The notes under the pieces were generated by a model that saw only the letters and a program-made list of their open reading frames with translations, made no database searches and was not told the origin of the DNA. From Candidatus Omnitrophota bacterium (lineage in GTDB: Bacteria; Omnitrophota; Gorgyraeia; 2-01-FULL-45-10), in assembly GCA_030691985.1 (NCBI GenBank), contig JAUYDB010000121.1, positions 1 through 15,917 of the forward strand: a stretch of 15,917 nucleotides of DNA. Direction: 5' to 3'. The position numbers were made by a program, and so were the translations under genes. This document shows, piece after piece, positions 1 to 6,589 of this stretch (positions within the stretch are counted from its first letter, which is position 1; every line of letters starts with the position of its first letter).

Positions 1-87
1 GTCTTTATCGGAAAAGGCAAAGCGGTAAAGATATTTCCAAACTGGTTTGCTCGGACAGGGATATTCCTTATTTCTATGGCCGTTTAG
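1..87 (+). CDS. 3' end of an unidentified gene (partial)
   Basis: Frame 1 is open from the window edge to a TAG at 85-87 and gives 28 residues rich in Ile, Phe and Lys, ending FLISMAV. The hydrophobic end could be part of a membrane segment. Purines dominate the first codon position, as in the other genes here. A competing frame (positions 3-131) is also open for 42 residues and ends inside the downstream hairpin, but its first-position purine content is near random, so frame 1 is preferred. Neither tail matches a family I recognise, and the gene body lies outside the window. Confidence 0.35.
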   Translation, partial: VFIGKGKAVKIFPNWFARTGIFLISMAV

Positions 88-111
88 CTTTGCAAGCGCG
101 TGTTTGCGTGT

Positions 112-165
112 GGCATAGAGCTAAGGGCTAAGAGCTTGAAGTCTCTTCGCTCTAAGCCCTACGCC
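112..165. repeat. Heptad-repeat hairpin, core AGRGC
   Basis: Three seven-base units with core AGAGC or AGGGC start at 117, 124 and 131. After a 13-base loop two units in inverted orientation follow (GCTCT at 149, GCCCT at 156), and GGC at 112-114 can pair with GCC at 163-165. The 5-base cores pair while the 2-base spacers mostly do not, giving a hairpin with regular internal loops. No T-run follows, so it is not a canonical intrinsic terminator. It lies between the partial gene and the patatin gene. Related structures with other cores occur at 2159-2230 and 14855-14909, and TAGCG units in a single orientation at 15863-15886. Confidence 0.6.
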
Positions 166-215
166 ACAACCCGCTAACTAAACGATGCTATAACAAGCGA
201 CACGAGAGGCGCGTT

Positions 216-2153
216 ATGATGAGGCTGCGTGAGAAGCTTTTGATAGTAGAGGAACTGCCCCTGTTCGTCGGCCTTTTGGATAATGATAAGCGGACGGTAG
301 CGGGGGTATCTTCTATCGTCGAATACAAGAAGGGCGAGATCGTATACAGGGAAGGCGATCCTGCCGGCGCGTTCTATTGCGTAATTACCGGCAGGCTCAG
401 CGCGTGCATAACAAGGCGCGATGTTTCCGAAAACCTGGAATACCTGAAGAGGGGAGGGTATTTCGGCATAATATCTATCCTGACAGGCGAGCCGCATTCA
501 GTCACTGTCCAGGCAGTAAACGATTCGATAATTTTAAAGATACCTAAGGACGCGTTTGAAAGGATTTTAAAGCGCATACCGGCGCTTGCCATACATTTAA
601 GCCAAACGCTTTCCAGGCGCCTGAAACAGAAAAGCGCCGGCGGGAAGAGTGTTTTTGAAAGCACTATAATATCCGTATTAGGCGTTTCGGATGAGATAGG
701 CGTAACCGATTACGCGCTGAATCTCGGCATAGGCCTCAATATTCAGACAGGCAAAAGGGTGGTCCTGTTAAACATAGCCCGGCCGGAAGAGGCGGGACGG
801 GATCCGCATGGAGCATGGGTCAATCTGAAACCGCTTTTTTTGGATTCGCCGTTTATCAACGAAGACACCATAAAGGCGGGCGTATCGGAACATCCTTCCG
901 GGATAGATATCATTAATATCTCCGGCTCCTCAAAAGTTGTCCCGAACATCATATCGCTCCTTAGTTATCTGACGAATAGTTACCATTATATCATTATCCG
1001 CCTTAAGCATAATACGGACAGCGTCTGTTTTGAGTTATTGAAACAATCGGATTTGGCCCACATCATAACATCCTCCGACCATAAAAGCCTCATTTCTGCC
1101 GCGGGCCTCATAACGGAATTGGAGAGGTCTTCCGCTGATATAGGCCGTAAGATAAAGGTCATAACGAGCGAGACGGCGCTCGCGGCACCATTAGGATTCA
1201 CGGAGAAAAAAGCCGCTTTAGGGCATGATATCTTTGCCGCTCTGCCGGATATAAATAAACCGGAATATAGGATGGAAAAATCGGCTAAGCCTATGGTCGT
1301 GTCATCTCCGGATTGTGAGTACTCGAGGATGGTGAGAAGGATATCGAGGCAGATAGGGGATTGTCTCATAGGCCTTGCCCTCGGCAGCGGCGCCGCGCAT
1401 GGGCTGGCGCACATCGGCATACTTAGAGTCATAGAGAGAGAAAGGATACCTGTTGATATAGTCGCGGGGACCAGCATGGGCGCATTGATAGGGGCGCTCT
1501 GGGCTTCCGGAAGAAGCGCCGCCGAAATAGAAGAGATCATGTCGCGATTCAGGACAAAGATATCGAACTTGCGGCTTGTAGACCTTACCTGGCCGAGTAA
1601 AGGATTGATCAAAGGAAGGGAGATACGCAGGTTCCTCGTTTCGCAATTCGGCAACAGGACATTTTACGATTTGAAACAACCGCTTAAAATAGTGGCCTGC
1701 GATATAGAAAGAAGGGAAGAGGTCATTTTAGAGAAGGGTGGTTTGGCCGATGCCGTAATGGCTTCGGTATCCATTCCTGGCATATTTCAACCCGTCAGGA
1801 CAGGCGGCAGGATTTTAGTCGACGGAGGAATAATAAACCCTCTGCCGACCAATGTTCTTATGAGGATAGGCGTCTCAAAGATAATAGCCGTCAATACGCT
1901 CTCAAGCCCCGAAGATGTTCATAGGTCTGATAGAAAGACCTCTAACATATTCGATTTTATAGTGAACAGCATTGAGGCGGGCGAATACCTTCTCGCGGAG
2001 GCAAGCTGCCAGAACGCCGACATCGCCATGCACCCCGTTCTATCTTCGGCGGATTGGTATGAGTTTTATAAAGCGGCAGATATCATCAAGAGGGGCGAGG
2101 AAGAGGCCATCCGATATTTGCCCCAGCTGAAGGAGCTGGTGGAGGCGAAATGA
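216..2153 (+). CDS. NTE-like patatin phospholipase with cNMP-binding fold
   Basis: This 645-aa protein is a predicted serine lysophospholipase/esterase acting on membrane lipids. Residues about 12-125 form a cyclic-nucleotide-binding fold (YREGDPAGAFYCVITGRL). Residues about 150-345 resemble a MinD/ParA-type fold whose P-loop has decayed (GVTDYALNLG, no Walker lysine). Residues about 384-575 are the patatin domain: oxyanion loop GSGAAHG at 390-396, nucleophile elbow GTSMG with Ser420, and catalytic Asp536 in VDGG. This order matches eukaryotic NTE/PNPLA6 and bacterial cNMP-patatin proteins. The cNMP phosphate cassette is atypical (FGIISILTGEPHSVTV): the usual Glu and Arg are absent, so nucleotide binding is doubtful. 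No signal peptide is seen. ATG at 216 or 219 follows a weak GAGAGG. The gene stands alone between two heptad hairpins. The family call is firm; substrate and effector are unknown. Confidence 0.9.
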   Translation: MMRLREKLLIVEELPLFVGLLDNDKRTVAGVSSIVEYKKGEIVYREGDPAGAFYCVITGRLSACITRRDVSENLEYLKRGGYFGIISILTGEPHSVTVQAVNDSIILKIPKDAFERILKRIPALAIHLSQTLSRRLKQKSAGGKSVFESTIISVLGVSDEIGVTDYALNLGIGLNIQTGKRVVLLNIARPEEAGRDPHGAWVNLKPLFLDSPFINEDTIKAGVSEHPSGIDIINISGSSKVVPNIISLLSYLTNSYHYIIIRLKHNTDSVCFELLKQSDLAHIITSSDHKSLISAAGLITELERSSADIGRKIKVITSETALAAPLGFTEKKAALGHDIFAALPDINKPEYRMEKSAKPMVVSSPDCEYSRMVRRISRQIGDCLIGLALGSGAAHGLAHIGILRVIERERIPVDIVAGTSMGALIGALWASGRSAAEIEEIMSRFRTKISNLRLVDLTWPSKGLIKGREIRRFLVSQFGNRTFYDLKQPLKIVACDIERREEVILEKGGLADAVMASVSIPGIFQPVRTGGRILVDGGIINPLPTNVLMRIGVSKIIAVNTLSSPEDVHRSDRKTSNIFDFIVNSIEAGEYLLAEASCQNADIAMHPVLSSADWYEFYKAADIIKRGEEEAIRYLPQLKELVEAK

Positions 2154-2158
2154 ATATC

Positions 2159-2230
2159 AGACCGTAGACCAGAGACCATAGACCTTATAGGTCTTCGGTC
2201 TGTGGTCTTCGGTCTTCGGTCTTTGGTCTA
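2159..2230. repeat. Heptad-repeat ladder hairpin, core AGACC/GGTCT
   Basis: Four AGACC units spaced exactly seven bases apart (2159, 2166, 2173, 2180) are followed, after a short TTATA-type loop, by six inverted GGTCT units spaced seven bases apart (2190, 2197, 2204, 2211, 2218, 2225). Cores pair with cores, and the two-base spacers mostly mismatch. The folded form is therefore a ladder of 5-bp stems separated by 2-nt internal loops. The right arm has two more units than the left. It begins six bases after the patatin stop codon and ends 18 bases before the next start. No T-run follows. Confidence 0.85.
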
Positions 2231-2248
2231 TATAACGGATAGGGATAC

Positions 2249-3739
2249 ATGCTCATAAAAAAAGATCCTGATATCATAAAGGCGTATCTCGAAGACAGCT
2301 CCAATCTTAAGGGCGGATACGCCAAAGAGGTCGTTATCCCCTCTACTATCGAGGAACTTTCCGCGTTTGTCAAAGAGGCAAACCGCGAGGGGAACCCTTT
2401 AACCATATCCGGCGGCGGGACGGGCACTACCGGCTCGCGAATACCGTTCGGCGGCGCAGTCATATCGATGGAGAAATTCAACAGGATATTGGGCATATCT
2501 GAAAAAGAGCCGTCTTGCGCGCTTCAAACAGGCGTTCTTGTCGATGACCTCAAGCGCGCGGCCGAGCAGAAAGGGCTTTTCTACACCTCACATCCGACCG
2601 AACGGACCGCTTCTGTAGGCGGCACCGTAGCGACCAACGCATCCGGTTCAAGGTCGTTTAAATACGGCCCCACGCGAGGGTATGTGAACAGGTTAAAGAT
2701 GGTGTTGGCAAACGGAGAGGTATTTGAGGTTGTCCGGGGCCAGAGGATGCTTAAGCGCGATGATTCCAGGGTCGAGCTTGCCGGCGGGGGCAAGATCATT
2801 GTGCCTCTGCCGACTTACAAAATTCCGAAAATAAAAAATTCCGCCGGTTATTTCGCGAAAGACGGCATGGATCTTATCGATCTATTTATAGGCCAGGAAG
2901 GGACGTTGTCGATAATAGTTGACATGGATCTGGGATTGGCGAGGGCGCCTCGCGGTATATTGAGCTCGTTTGTCTTCTTTCGGAAAGAGGAAGATGCCTG
3001 GGCTTTTTCCGACGAAGCGCGCCGGACCTCAAAGGCAAAGCGCTTAGATGATAGTCCGGGCCTCGACGCCCTGTCGATAGAATATTTCGATTCCAACGCG
3101 TTAAGGATTTTGGCCTTTAAGGATTCAAACGTTCCAAGAGATGCTCATGCGGCGATATTTTTTGAGCAGGAAACTTCCCCGGAAACGGAAGACGTTTTAA
3201 CCCATGGGTGGCTTGAAATAATATCACGCCACAACGCCTCTTTGGACAATACGTGGGCGGCTATGAATGAGAAAGAGCAAGGCCGCTTCGCGGAACTGAG
3301 GCATTATATACCTGAATGGATAAACGACTCGTTGAGGAAAGAGGGGGCGCAAAAATTCGCTACCGACATAGCTGTCCCGGAAGATAGCTTTAGCGAGATG
3401 ATGAATTTCTATAAAGATACGCTTATGGGCAGCTGCATCGAACATGTCATATTCGGGCATATCGGGGAATGTCATGTCCATGTCAACCTGTTGCCGAAGT
3501 CGGAAGATGAGCGCGCGAAGGCGAAAGAGATGCTTAAGCGATTTATCAAAAAGGGCGTATTGCTCGGAGGGACGGTTTCAGCGGAGCACGGCATAGGCAA
3601 GACCAAGCATGAATATCTGGAGATCATGTATGGCGCTTCAGGCGTCATGGAGATGGCAAGGATAAAAAAAGCATTCGACCCCGCCTGCATATTAGGGCTC
3701 GATAACATATTTCCGAAAGCTTTACTACGTTTGGCTTGA
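2249..3739 (+). CDS. FAD-linked oxidase, GlcD / D-lactate dehydrogenase type
   Basis: This 496-aa flavoprotein belongs to the vanillyl-alcohol-oxidase/PCMH superfamily with a type-4 C-terminal domain. The family oxidises 2-hydroxyacids such as D-lactate or glycolate. The FAD-binding half shows SGGGTGTTG at 54-62, the long HPTERTASVGGTVATNASG motif at 115-133, KYGPTRGYV just after it and IGQEGTL at 214-220. The substrate half carries GHIGECHVHVN at 403-413 and SAEHGIGKTK at 444-453, which hold the usual metal- and substrate-contacting His residues. The length is normal for GlcD/Dld and there is no Fe-S extension. ATG 2249 has only a close AGGGA (3-nt spacing). The next gene is a LarA homologue, which favours a lactate-type substrate, but the exact hydroxyacid and electron acceptor cannot be read from sequence. 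Confidence 0.88.
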   Translation: MLIKKDPDIIKAYLEDSSNLKGGYAKEVVIPSTIEELSAFVKEANREGNPLTISGGGTGTTGSRIPFGGAVISMEKFNRILGISEKEPSCALQTGVLVDDLKRAAEQKGLFYTSHPTERTASVGGTVATNASGSRSFKYGPTRGYVNRLKMVLANGEVFEVVRGQRMLKRDDSRVELAGGGKIIVPLPTYKIPKIKNSAGYFAKDGMDLIDLFIGQEGTLSIIVDMDLGLARAPRGILSSFVFFRKEEDAWAFSDEARRTSKAKRLDDSPGLDALSIEYFDSNALRILAFKDSNVPRDAHAAIFFEQETSPETEDVLTHGWLEIISRHNASLDNTWAAMNEKEQGRFAELRHYIPEWINDSLRKEGAQKFATDIAVPEDSFSEMMNFYKDTLMGSCIEHVIFGHIGECHVHVNLLPKSEDERAKAKEMLKRFIKKGVLLGGTVSAEHGIGKTKHEYLEIMYGASGVMEMARIKKAFDPACILGLDNIFPKALLRLA

Positions 3740-3746
3740 GAAGAAA
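3711..3746 (+). repeat. Direct repeat copy 1 (3' end of the oxidase gene)
   Basis: This stretch encodes the final residues FPKALLRLA and the stop of the flavoenzyme, plus a few following bases. It recurs at 3808-3843 with 31 of 36 bases identical. The two copies bracket the hairpin at 3752-3809. Confidence 0.85.
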
Positions 3747-3751
3747 GAAAA

Positions 3752-3809
3752 AAAATGGGGACAGTCCCAATCAACTATAGATAGACACTTTTGGGACAGT
3801 CCCCATTTT
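3752..3809. repeat. GGGACAGTCCC double-palindrome hairpin element
   Basis: Two 18-base arms (3752-3769 and 3792-3809) are inverted copies with a single central A:A mismatch, enclosing a 22-base loop. Each arm contains the same odd palindrome GGGACAGTCCC, flanked by AAAATG on the left and CATTTT on the right. The right arm ends in T residues, so it may also terminate transcription. The form resembles REP-like palindromes moved by Y1 (REP-associated) transposases, but no transposase gene lies in this window. Confidence 0.85.
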
Positions 3810-3843
3810 CCGAAAGTTTTACTGCACTTGGCTTGAGATGAAA
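3808..3843 (+). repeat. Direct repeat copy 2, containing the larA-like start codon
   Basis: This is the second copy of the oxidase gene end. It would still read FPKVLLHLA-stop, with only five base differences from copy 1. One of these differences (A to T) makes the ATG at 3838 that starts the next gene. Confidence 0.85.
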
Positions 3844-5151
3844 AAAGCGATATTAAATATTCCTTACGGTAGGAGACGGCTAAAATTCTCGCTGCCTTTT
3901 CATAGGCTGCTGGGATTGCTTGTCGGCAGGCGCGGCAAAGGCAGGAGAGGATTAAGAGCTCTGCTTGCCGGGTCATTGGATAGAATGCCGAACTCGCGCA
4001 CGCTGCGCAAGATCGCGGCGGAGGCAAAGAAAATCCTGATCGTCGTGCCGGATGTCACGCGGAGCGCCCACCTTAAAGTCATCCTGCCGGAATTGATAAA
4101 AAGGATTTCAAAGCGGCCGCGCGTATTGATAGATATAATCGTCGCGACAGGGCTTCACAAAAAACATACCGGCGAGCAGCTAAAAAATCTATTGGGAGAA
4201 GCGATAGTGCGGCGCCACAGGGTTTTGAGCCACCGGCAGGCCGGCGGACACCTGGCGAAGACGGGATTTACCAAAGACGGCATTCCGATAGTTTTGAATA
4301 AGGCCCTTATAAATTATGACCACGTGATCTCAATAGGCGTTATCGAACCGCATTTATATGCCGGTTATTCGGGCGGAATAAAGACGATAGCGATAGGACT
4401 GGCCGGGGAAGAAACTATAAACGCTACCCACAACATAAGGTTTCTCGGAGATCCCGGGACAAAGATCGGCTCCGTAAAAGCCAATCCTTTTCAGGATACC
4501 TTATGGGAAATCGCAAAAGATATAAAGGTCGGCTTCGCGATAAATGTCGTCAATGACGCGGATGGCAAGGCATTGGCGGTATTCTCAGGAGACCTTAAAG
4601 ACGTTTTCTTTAAGGGCGTTAAATTTTCCAGGGACATATTTGAGGTGATTACGCAGCGCGCTGCGGATATAGTCATTTGCGGCATCGGTTATCCGAAAGA
4701 CATAAACCTGTATCAGGCGTCGCGCGCTGTAAATTATATTCTCAATGTCGATCACCCGGTCCTCAAAAAAGGCGGCGTGCTGATAATCATCGCAGGGCTG
4801 CATGAAGGAATAGGGAAGGGGTTGTCCGAGAAAAGATTTTACAATGAAATGAGGAAGATGGGATCGCCGGCCGTTTTCCTGAAAACAATCAGCCGAACCG
4901 GTTTTCTCGCCGGCGCGCATCGGGCGTATATGGTTGCCGGGCCCATGTCCGATTATAACATAGTATTTGTCGTCAAGGACGGGGAGAGGATTATGAAAGG
5001 CCTGCCTTTTCCCTATTTTAAAAACATACCCGGCGCGTTGAAATATGCCGAGGCCATTACCGGCAAGGACTCAAAAGTATACGTCATTCCAAGGGCGCTT
5101 GCGACCATAGCGAGGACGGGGGAGAGCCCGGCGCATAAAATCTGTCCTTGA
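3838..5151 (+). CDS. larA: LarA-type nickel-pincer racemase homologue (DUF2088)
   Basis: This 437-aa protein is homologous to lactate racemase LarA, which interconverts D- and L-lactate using a nickel pincer nucleotide cofactor. The key positions line up with Lactobacillus LarA at a constant offset of about two: DVTR at 72-75, His107 in ATGLH, His172 in PHLYAGYSGG, Lys182 (the cofactor-attachment lysine) and His198 (Ni ligand) 16 residues later. Overall length is close to the family's roughly 425 aa. The upstream flavoenzyme could oxidise the product enantiomer, so the pair may let the cell use both forms of a 2-hydroxyacid. Cofactor makers LarB, LarC and LarE are not in the window. ATG 3838 has no Shine-Dalgarno sequence and lies in a duplicated piece of the preceding gene. 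LarA relatives use several hydroxyacids, so lactate is likely but not certain. Confidence 0.85.
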   Translation: MKKAILNIPYGRRRLKFSLPFHRLLGLLVGRRGKGRRGLRALLAGSLDRMPNSRTLRKIAAEAKKILIVVPDVTRSAHLKVILPELIKRISKRPRVLIDIIVATGLHKKHTGEQLKNLLGEAIVRRHRVLSHRQAGGHLAKTGFTKDGIPIVLNKALINYDHVISIGVIEPHLYAGYSGGIKTIAIGLAGEETINATHNIRFLGDPGTKIGSVKANPFQDTLWEIAKDIKVGFAINVVNDADGKALAVFSGDLKDVFFKGVKFSRDIFEVITQRAADIVICGIGYPKDINLYQASRAVNYILNVDHPVLKKGGVLIIIAGLHEGIGKGLSEKRFYNEMRKMGSPAVFLKTISRTGFLAGAHRAYMVAGPMSDYNIVFVVKDGERIMKGLPFPYFKNIPGALKYAEAITGKDSKVYVIPRALATIARTGESPAHKICP

Positions 5152-5176
5152 AATTTTATAAAATTTGGTGTATATT
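5148..5176 (+). promoter_or_regulatory. Sigma70-type promoter for the glycine-zipper gene
   Basis: TTGAAA (5148-5153), a 17-base gap and TATATT (5171-5176) form a good vegetative promoter. The -35 box overlaps the stop codon of the larA-like gene. A strong AAGGAG (5188-5193) precedes ATG 5203 by nine bases. The following gene is therefore probably transcribed independently of the lactate pair. Confidence 0.65.
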
Positions 5177-5202
5177 TAAATTAACATAAGGAGATCGTAA
5201 AT

Positions 5203-5874
5203 ATGAAAGCAAGATTATTTCGTTTGACAATAATTATGTCCATGATAATATTCCTATCCATCGCCGCGTATGCTCAGGATGACGATTCTACGCGAAATAT
5301 ACTGAAGGAAGGGCTGTTAGGCGCCGGAACAGGCGCGATCGCCTCAGGCGCGTCCGGCGGCAATGCCGGTCAGGGCGCTTTGATAGGCGCCGGCACAGGG
5401 ATTATAGGAGGAGCGCTGCTCGATGCCATTACCGCGCCCCCGCGCTCCCAGAGGAGGGCGGCTCCGCCGCCTCAGGAAGACTATTATTATGATGATCAGG
5501 ACGAACCATATTACGAAGAGCCGCCTCCGCAGCAATCTTCCTCTAGCAAGGTCCTGAAACAGGGTTTGTTAGGCGCCGGAACAGGCGCGATCGCCTCAGG
5601 CGCGTCCGGCGGCAATGCCGGTCAGGGCGCTTTGATAGGCGCCGGCACAGGGGTTATAGGCGGCGCGCTGCTCGATACGTTGACACAGCCGGCTCCCAAG
5701 CAGAGAAGGGTATATCGCAAGCCGGCAGTACGGCAGATTGCGCCTCCGCGTCAGACTCAGAATGTCCAGGTCCGGCAGGAAGAAAGCGTCAATCCCGAAG
5801 AAGGGCGCAAGAAAATCATCAAAAAATACGATTCGGCCGGAAAGCTTGTTTCGGAAGAAGAAATATATTACTAG
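5203..5874 (+). CDS. Secreted protein with duplicated glycine-zipper domain
   Basis: This 223-aa protein has a clear signal peptide ending AYA at residue 24, so it acts in the periplasm or outer membrane. Two 45-residue blocks (34-78 and 118-162) are almost identical and rich in small residues (GAGTGAIASGASGGNAGQGA), with the GxxxG spacing of glycine-zipper (YMGG-like) membrane domains. A linker (79-117) is rich in Pro, Tyr and acidic residues. The C-terminal third is basic and Pro/Gln-rich and ends KKYDSAGKLVSEEEIYY. The blocks come from a recent internal duplication at DNA level. Glycine zippers usually pack helices in a membrane or form oligomers; no enzymatic motif is visible. It has its own promoter and ribosome site and is followed by a terminator, so it is likely a single-gene unit. 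Confidence 0.85.
   Translation: MKARLFRLTIIMSMIIFLSIAAYAQDDDSTRNILKEGLLGAGTGAIASGASGGNAGQGALIGAGTGIIGGALLDAITAPPRSQRRAAPPPQEDYYYDDQDEPYYEEPPPQQSSSSKVLKQGLLGAGTGAIASGASGGNAGQGALIGAGTGVIGGALLDTLTQPAPKQRRVYRKPAVRQIAPPRQTQNVQVRQEESVNPEEGRKKIIKKYDSAGKLVSEEEIYY
5315..5400 (+). repeat. Internal duplication, copy 1 (86 bp exact)
   Basis: These 86 bases are identical to 5567-5652, at an offset of 252 bases (84 codons). Similarity continues with a few mismatches past the exact block. The repeat encodes the core of each glycine-zipper block. Confidence 0.95.
5567..5652 (+). repeat. Internal duplication, copy 2 (86 bp exact)
   Basis: This is the exact second copy of 5315-5400. Identity includes all third codon positions, which implies recent duplication or continuing gene conversion. 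Confidence 0.95.
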
Positions 5875-5906
5875 AGGCCACCGCCTAAATACGTACGAGT
5901 GGCCTC
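5874..5906. other. Hairpin at the end of the glycine-zipper gene
   Basis: GAGGCCAC (starting on the last base of the stop codon) pairs perfectly with GTGGCCTC at 5899-5906 across a 17-base loop. It overlaps the left end of the next repeat element. There is no T-run. Confidence 0.45.
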
Positions 5907-5974
5907 GTATTGCGAGGATGTGAAGCATCCGAAGCAATCTATTTAGATTGCTTCGCTTTGCTCGCAATGACGAG
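5904..5974. repeat. ATTGCGAG / GAAGCAATCT inverted-repeat element
   Basis: The outer arms read CTCGT(C)ATTGCGAG in inverted orientation, and the inner arms GAAGCAATCT (5931-5940) and AGATTGCTTC (5945-5954) pair perfectly around ATTT. Between outer and inner arms the two sides differ, and the left side holds its own GGATG/CATCC mini-hairpin. Sequences of the TCATTGCGAG...GAAGCAATCT type are dispersed intergenic repeats known from many bacterial genomes. No gene is present in 5875-6043. Confidence 0.75.
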
Positions 5975-5982
5975 TAGTGAGT

Positions 5983-6030
5983 AAAACCTCCACTCTGGCC
6001 AGGCGTAGGTTAGAGAGGGGGTTTTGTTTT
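5983..6030 (+). terminator. Probable intrinsic terminator
   Basis: AAAACCTCC-A-CTCT (5983-5996) pairs with AGAG-A-GGGGGTTTT (6012-6025) with one A:A mismatch and one G:U pair, and the stem is followed by GTTTT. It sits between the glycine-zipper gene and the nuclease gene and would end transcription from the 5148 promoter. Confidence 0.7.
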
Positions 6031-6043
6031 ATCTCAGCGGAAT

Positions 6044-6589
6044 ATGAAAAAAGAGCAGAAATATATTAAGGCATTTATTTTGGTCATTGCCTCGGCCTTG
6101 TGTTTAGGCCTGAACAATCTGCCGGCATCAACGCCGGGTAAAAATGCCGCTGAAGCAAAAGACGACCTTCCTTACGTAAGAAGAGTTGTTGATGGCGACA
6201 CCCTGGAGCTGTCAAACGCTCAGAAGGTCCGCCTTATAGGCATCGATACACCCGAAGTATATTACAGCAGCAAGCTTACGAGGGACGCCGAGAGAAGCCA
6301 TAAAGATGTTTTGGCTATTCAGGCCCTTGGTAAAAAGGCCTCAGATTTTACAAAGGCGTTATGCGCCGGTAAGAGGGTCCGTTTGGAATATGATGTTGAA
6401 AGACGCGACAGGTACAGGAGGGCTCTGGCATATGTATTTCTCGAGGACGGGACATTCGTTAACGCCAGGATCATGGAGGAAGGCTATGGCCAGATTATGA
6501 CCATACCGCCCAATGTCAAATACGCGGACCTGTTCTTAAAATTGCAAAATGAAGCCAAAAAAGCCCGTAAAGGATTATGGAAGAGCTGA
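6044..6589 (+). CDS. Secreted thermonuclease-family nuclease (SNase-like)
   Basis: This 181-aa protein has a basic N-terminus and a hydrophobic segment (about 11-28), so it is exported or membrane-anchored. Residues 44-180 are a staphylococcal-nuclease OB fold: VDGDTLEL (Asp52 as Ca ligand), RLIGIDTPE with Arg63, Asp68, Thr69 and Glu71, and DRYRRALAY with Arg126. All catalytic positions known from S. aureus nuclease (Asp21, Arg35, Asp40, Glu43, Arg87) are therefore conserved. It should cut DNA and/or RNA outside the cytoplasm in a Ca-dependent way, for nucleotide scavenging or similar. No lipobox is seen. ATG 6044 lies just after a terminator and lacks a clear Shine-Dalgarno or promoter. Its last 13 bases overlap the next gene. 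Confidence 0.88.
   Translation: MKKEQKYIKAFILVIASALCLGLNNLPASTPGKNAAEAKDDLPYVRRVVDGDTLELSNAQKVRLIGIDTPEVYYSSKLTRDAERSHKDVLAIQALGKKASDFTKALCAGKRVRLEYDVERRDRYRRALAYVFLEDGTFVNARIMEEGYGQIMTIPPNVKYADLFLKLQNEAKKARKGLWKS

Noticed and set aside
3..131. Second open frame for the partial gene at the left edge
   Set aside because: It ends inside the hairpin and has near-random codon-position composition. Frame 1 (1-87) is more gene-like, but both are weak.
986..1654. 222-aa minus-strand open frame inside the patatin gene
   Set aside because: It lies entirely opposite a strongly supported gene, has no start signal and no recognisable domain, and its reading frame follows from the codon bias of the sense gene.
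2159..2230. CRISPR-like array
   Set aside because: The unit is seven bases with two-base gaps and inverted arms. There are no 20-40-base repeats or spacers and no cas genes.
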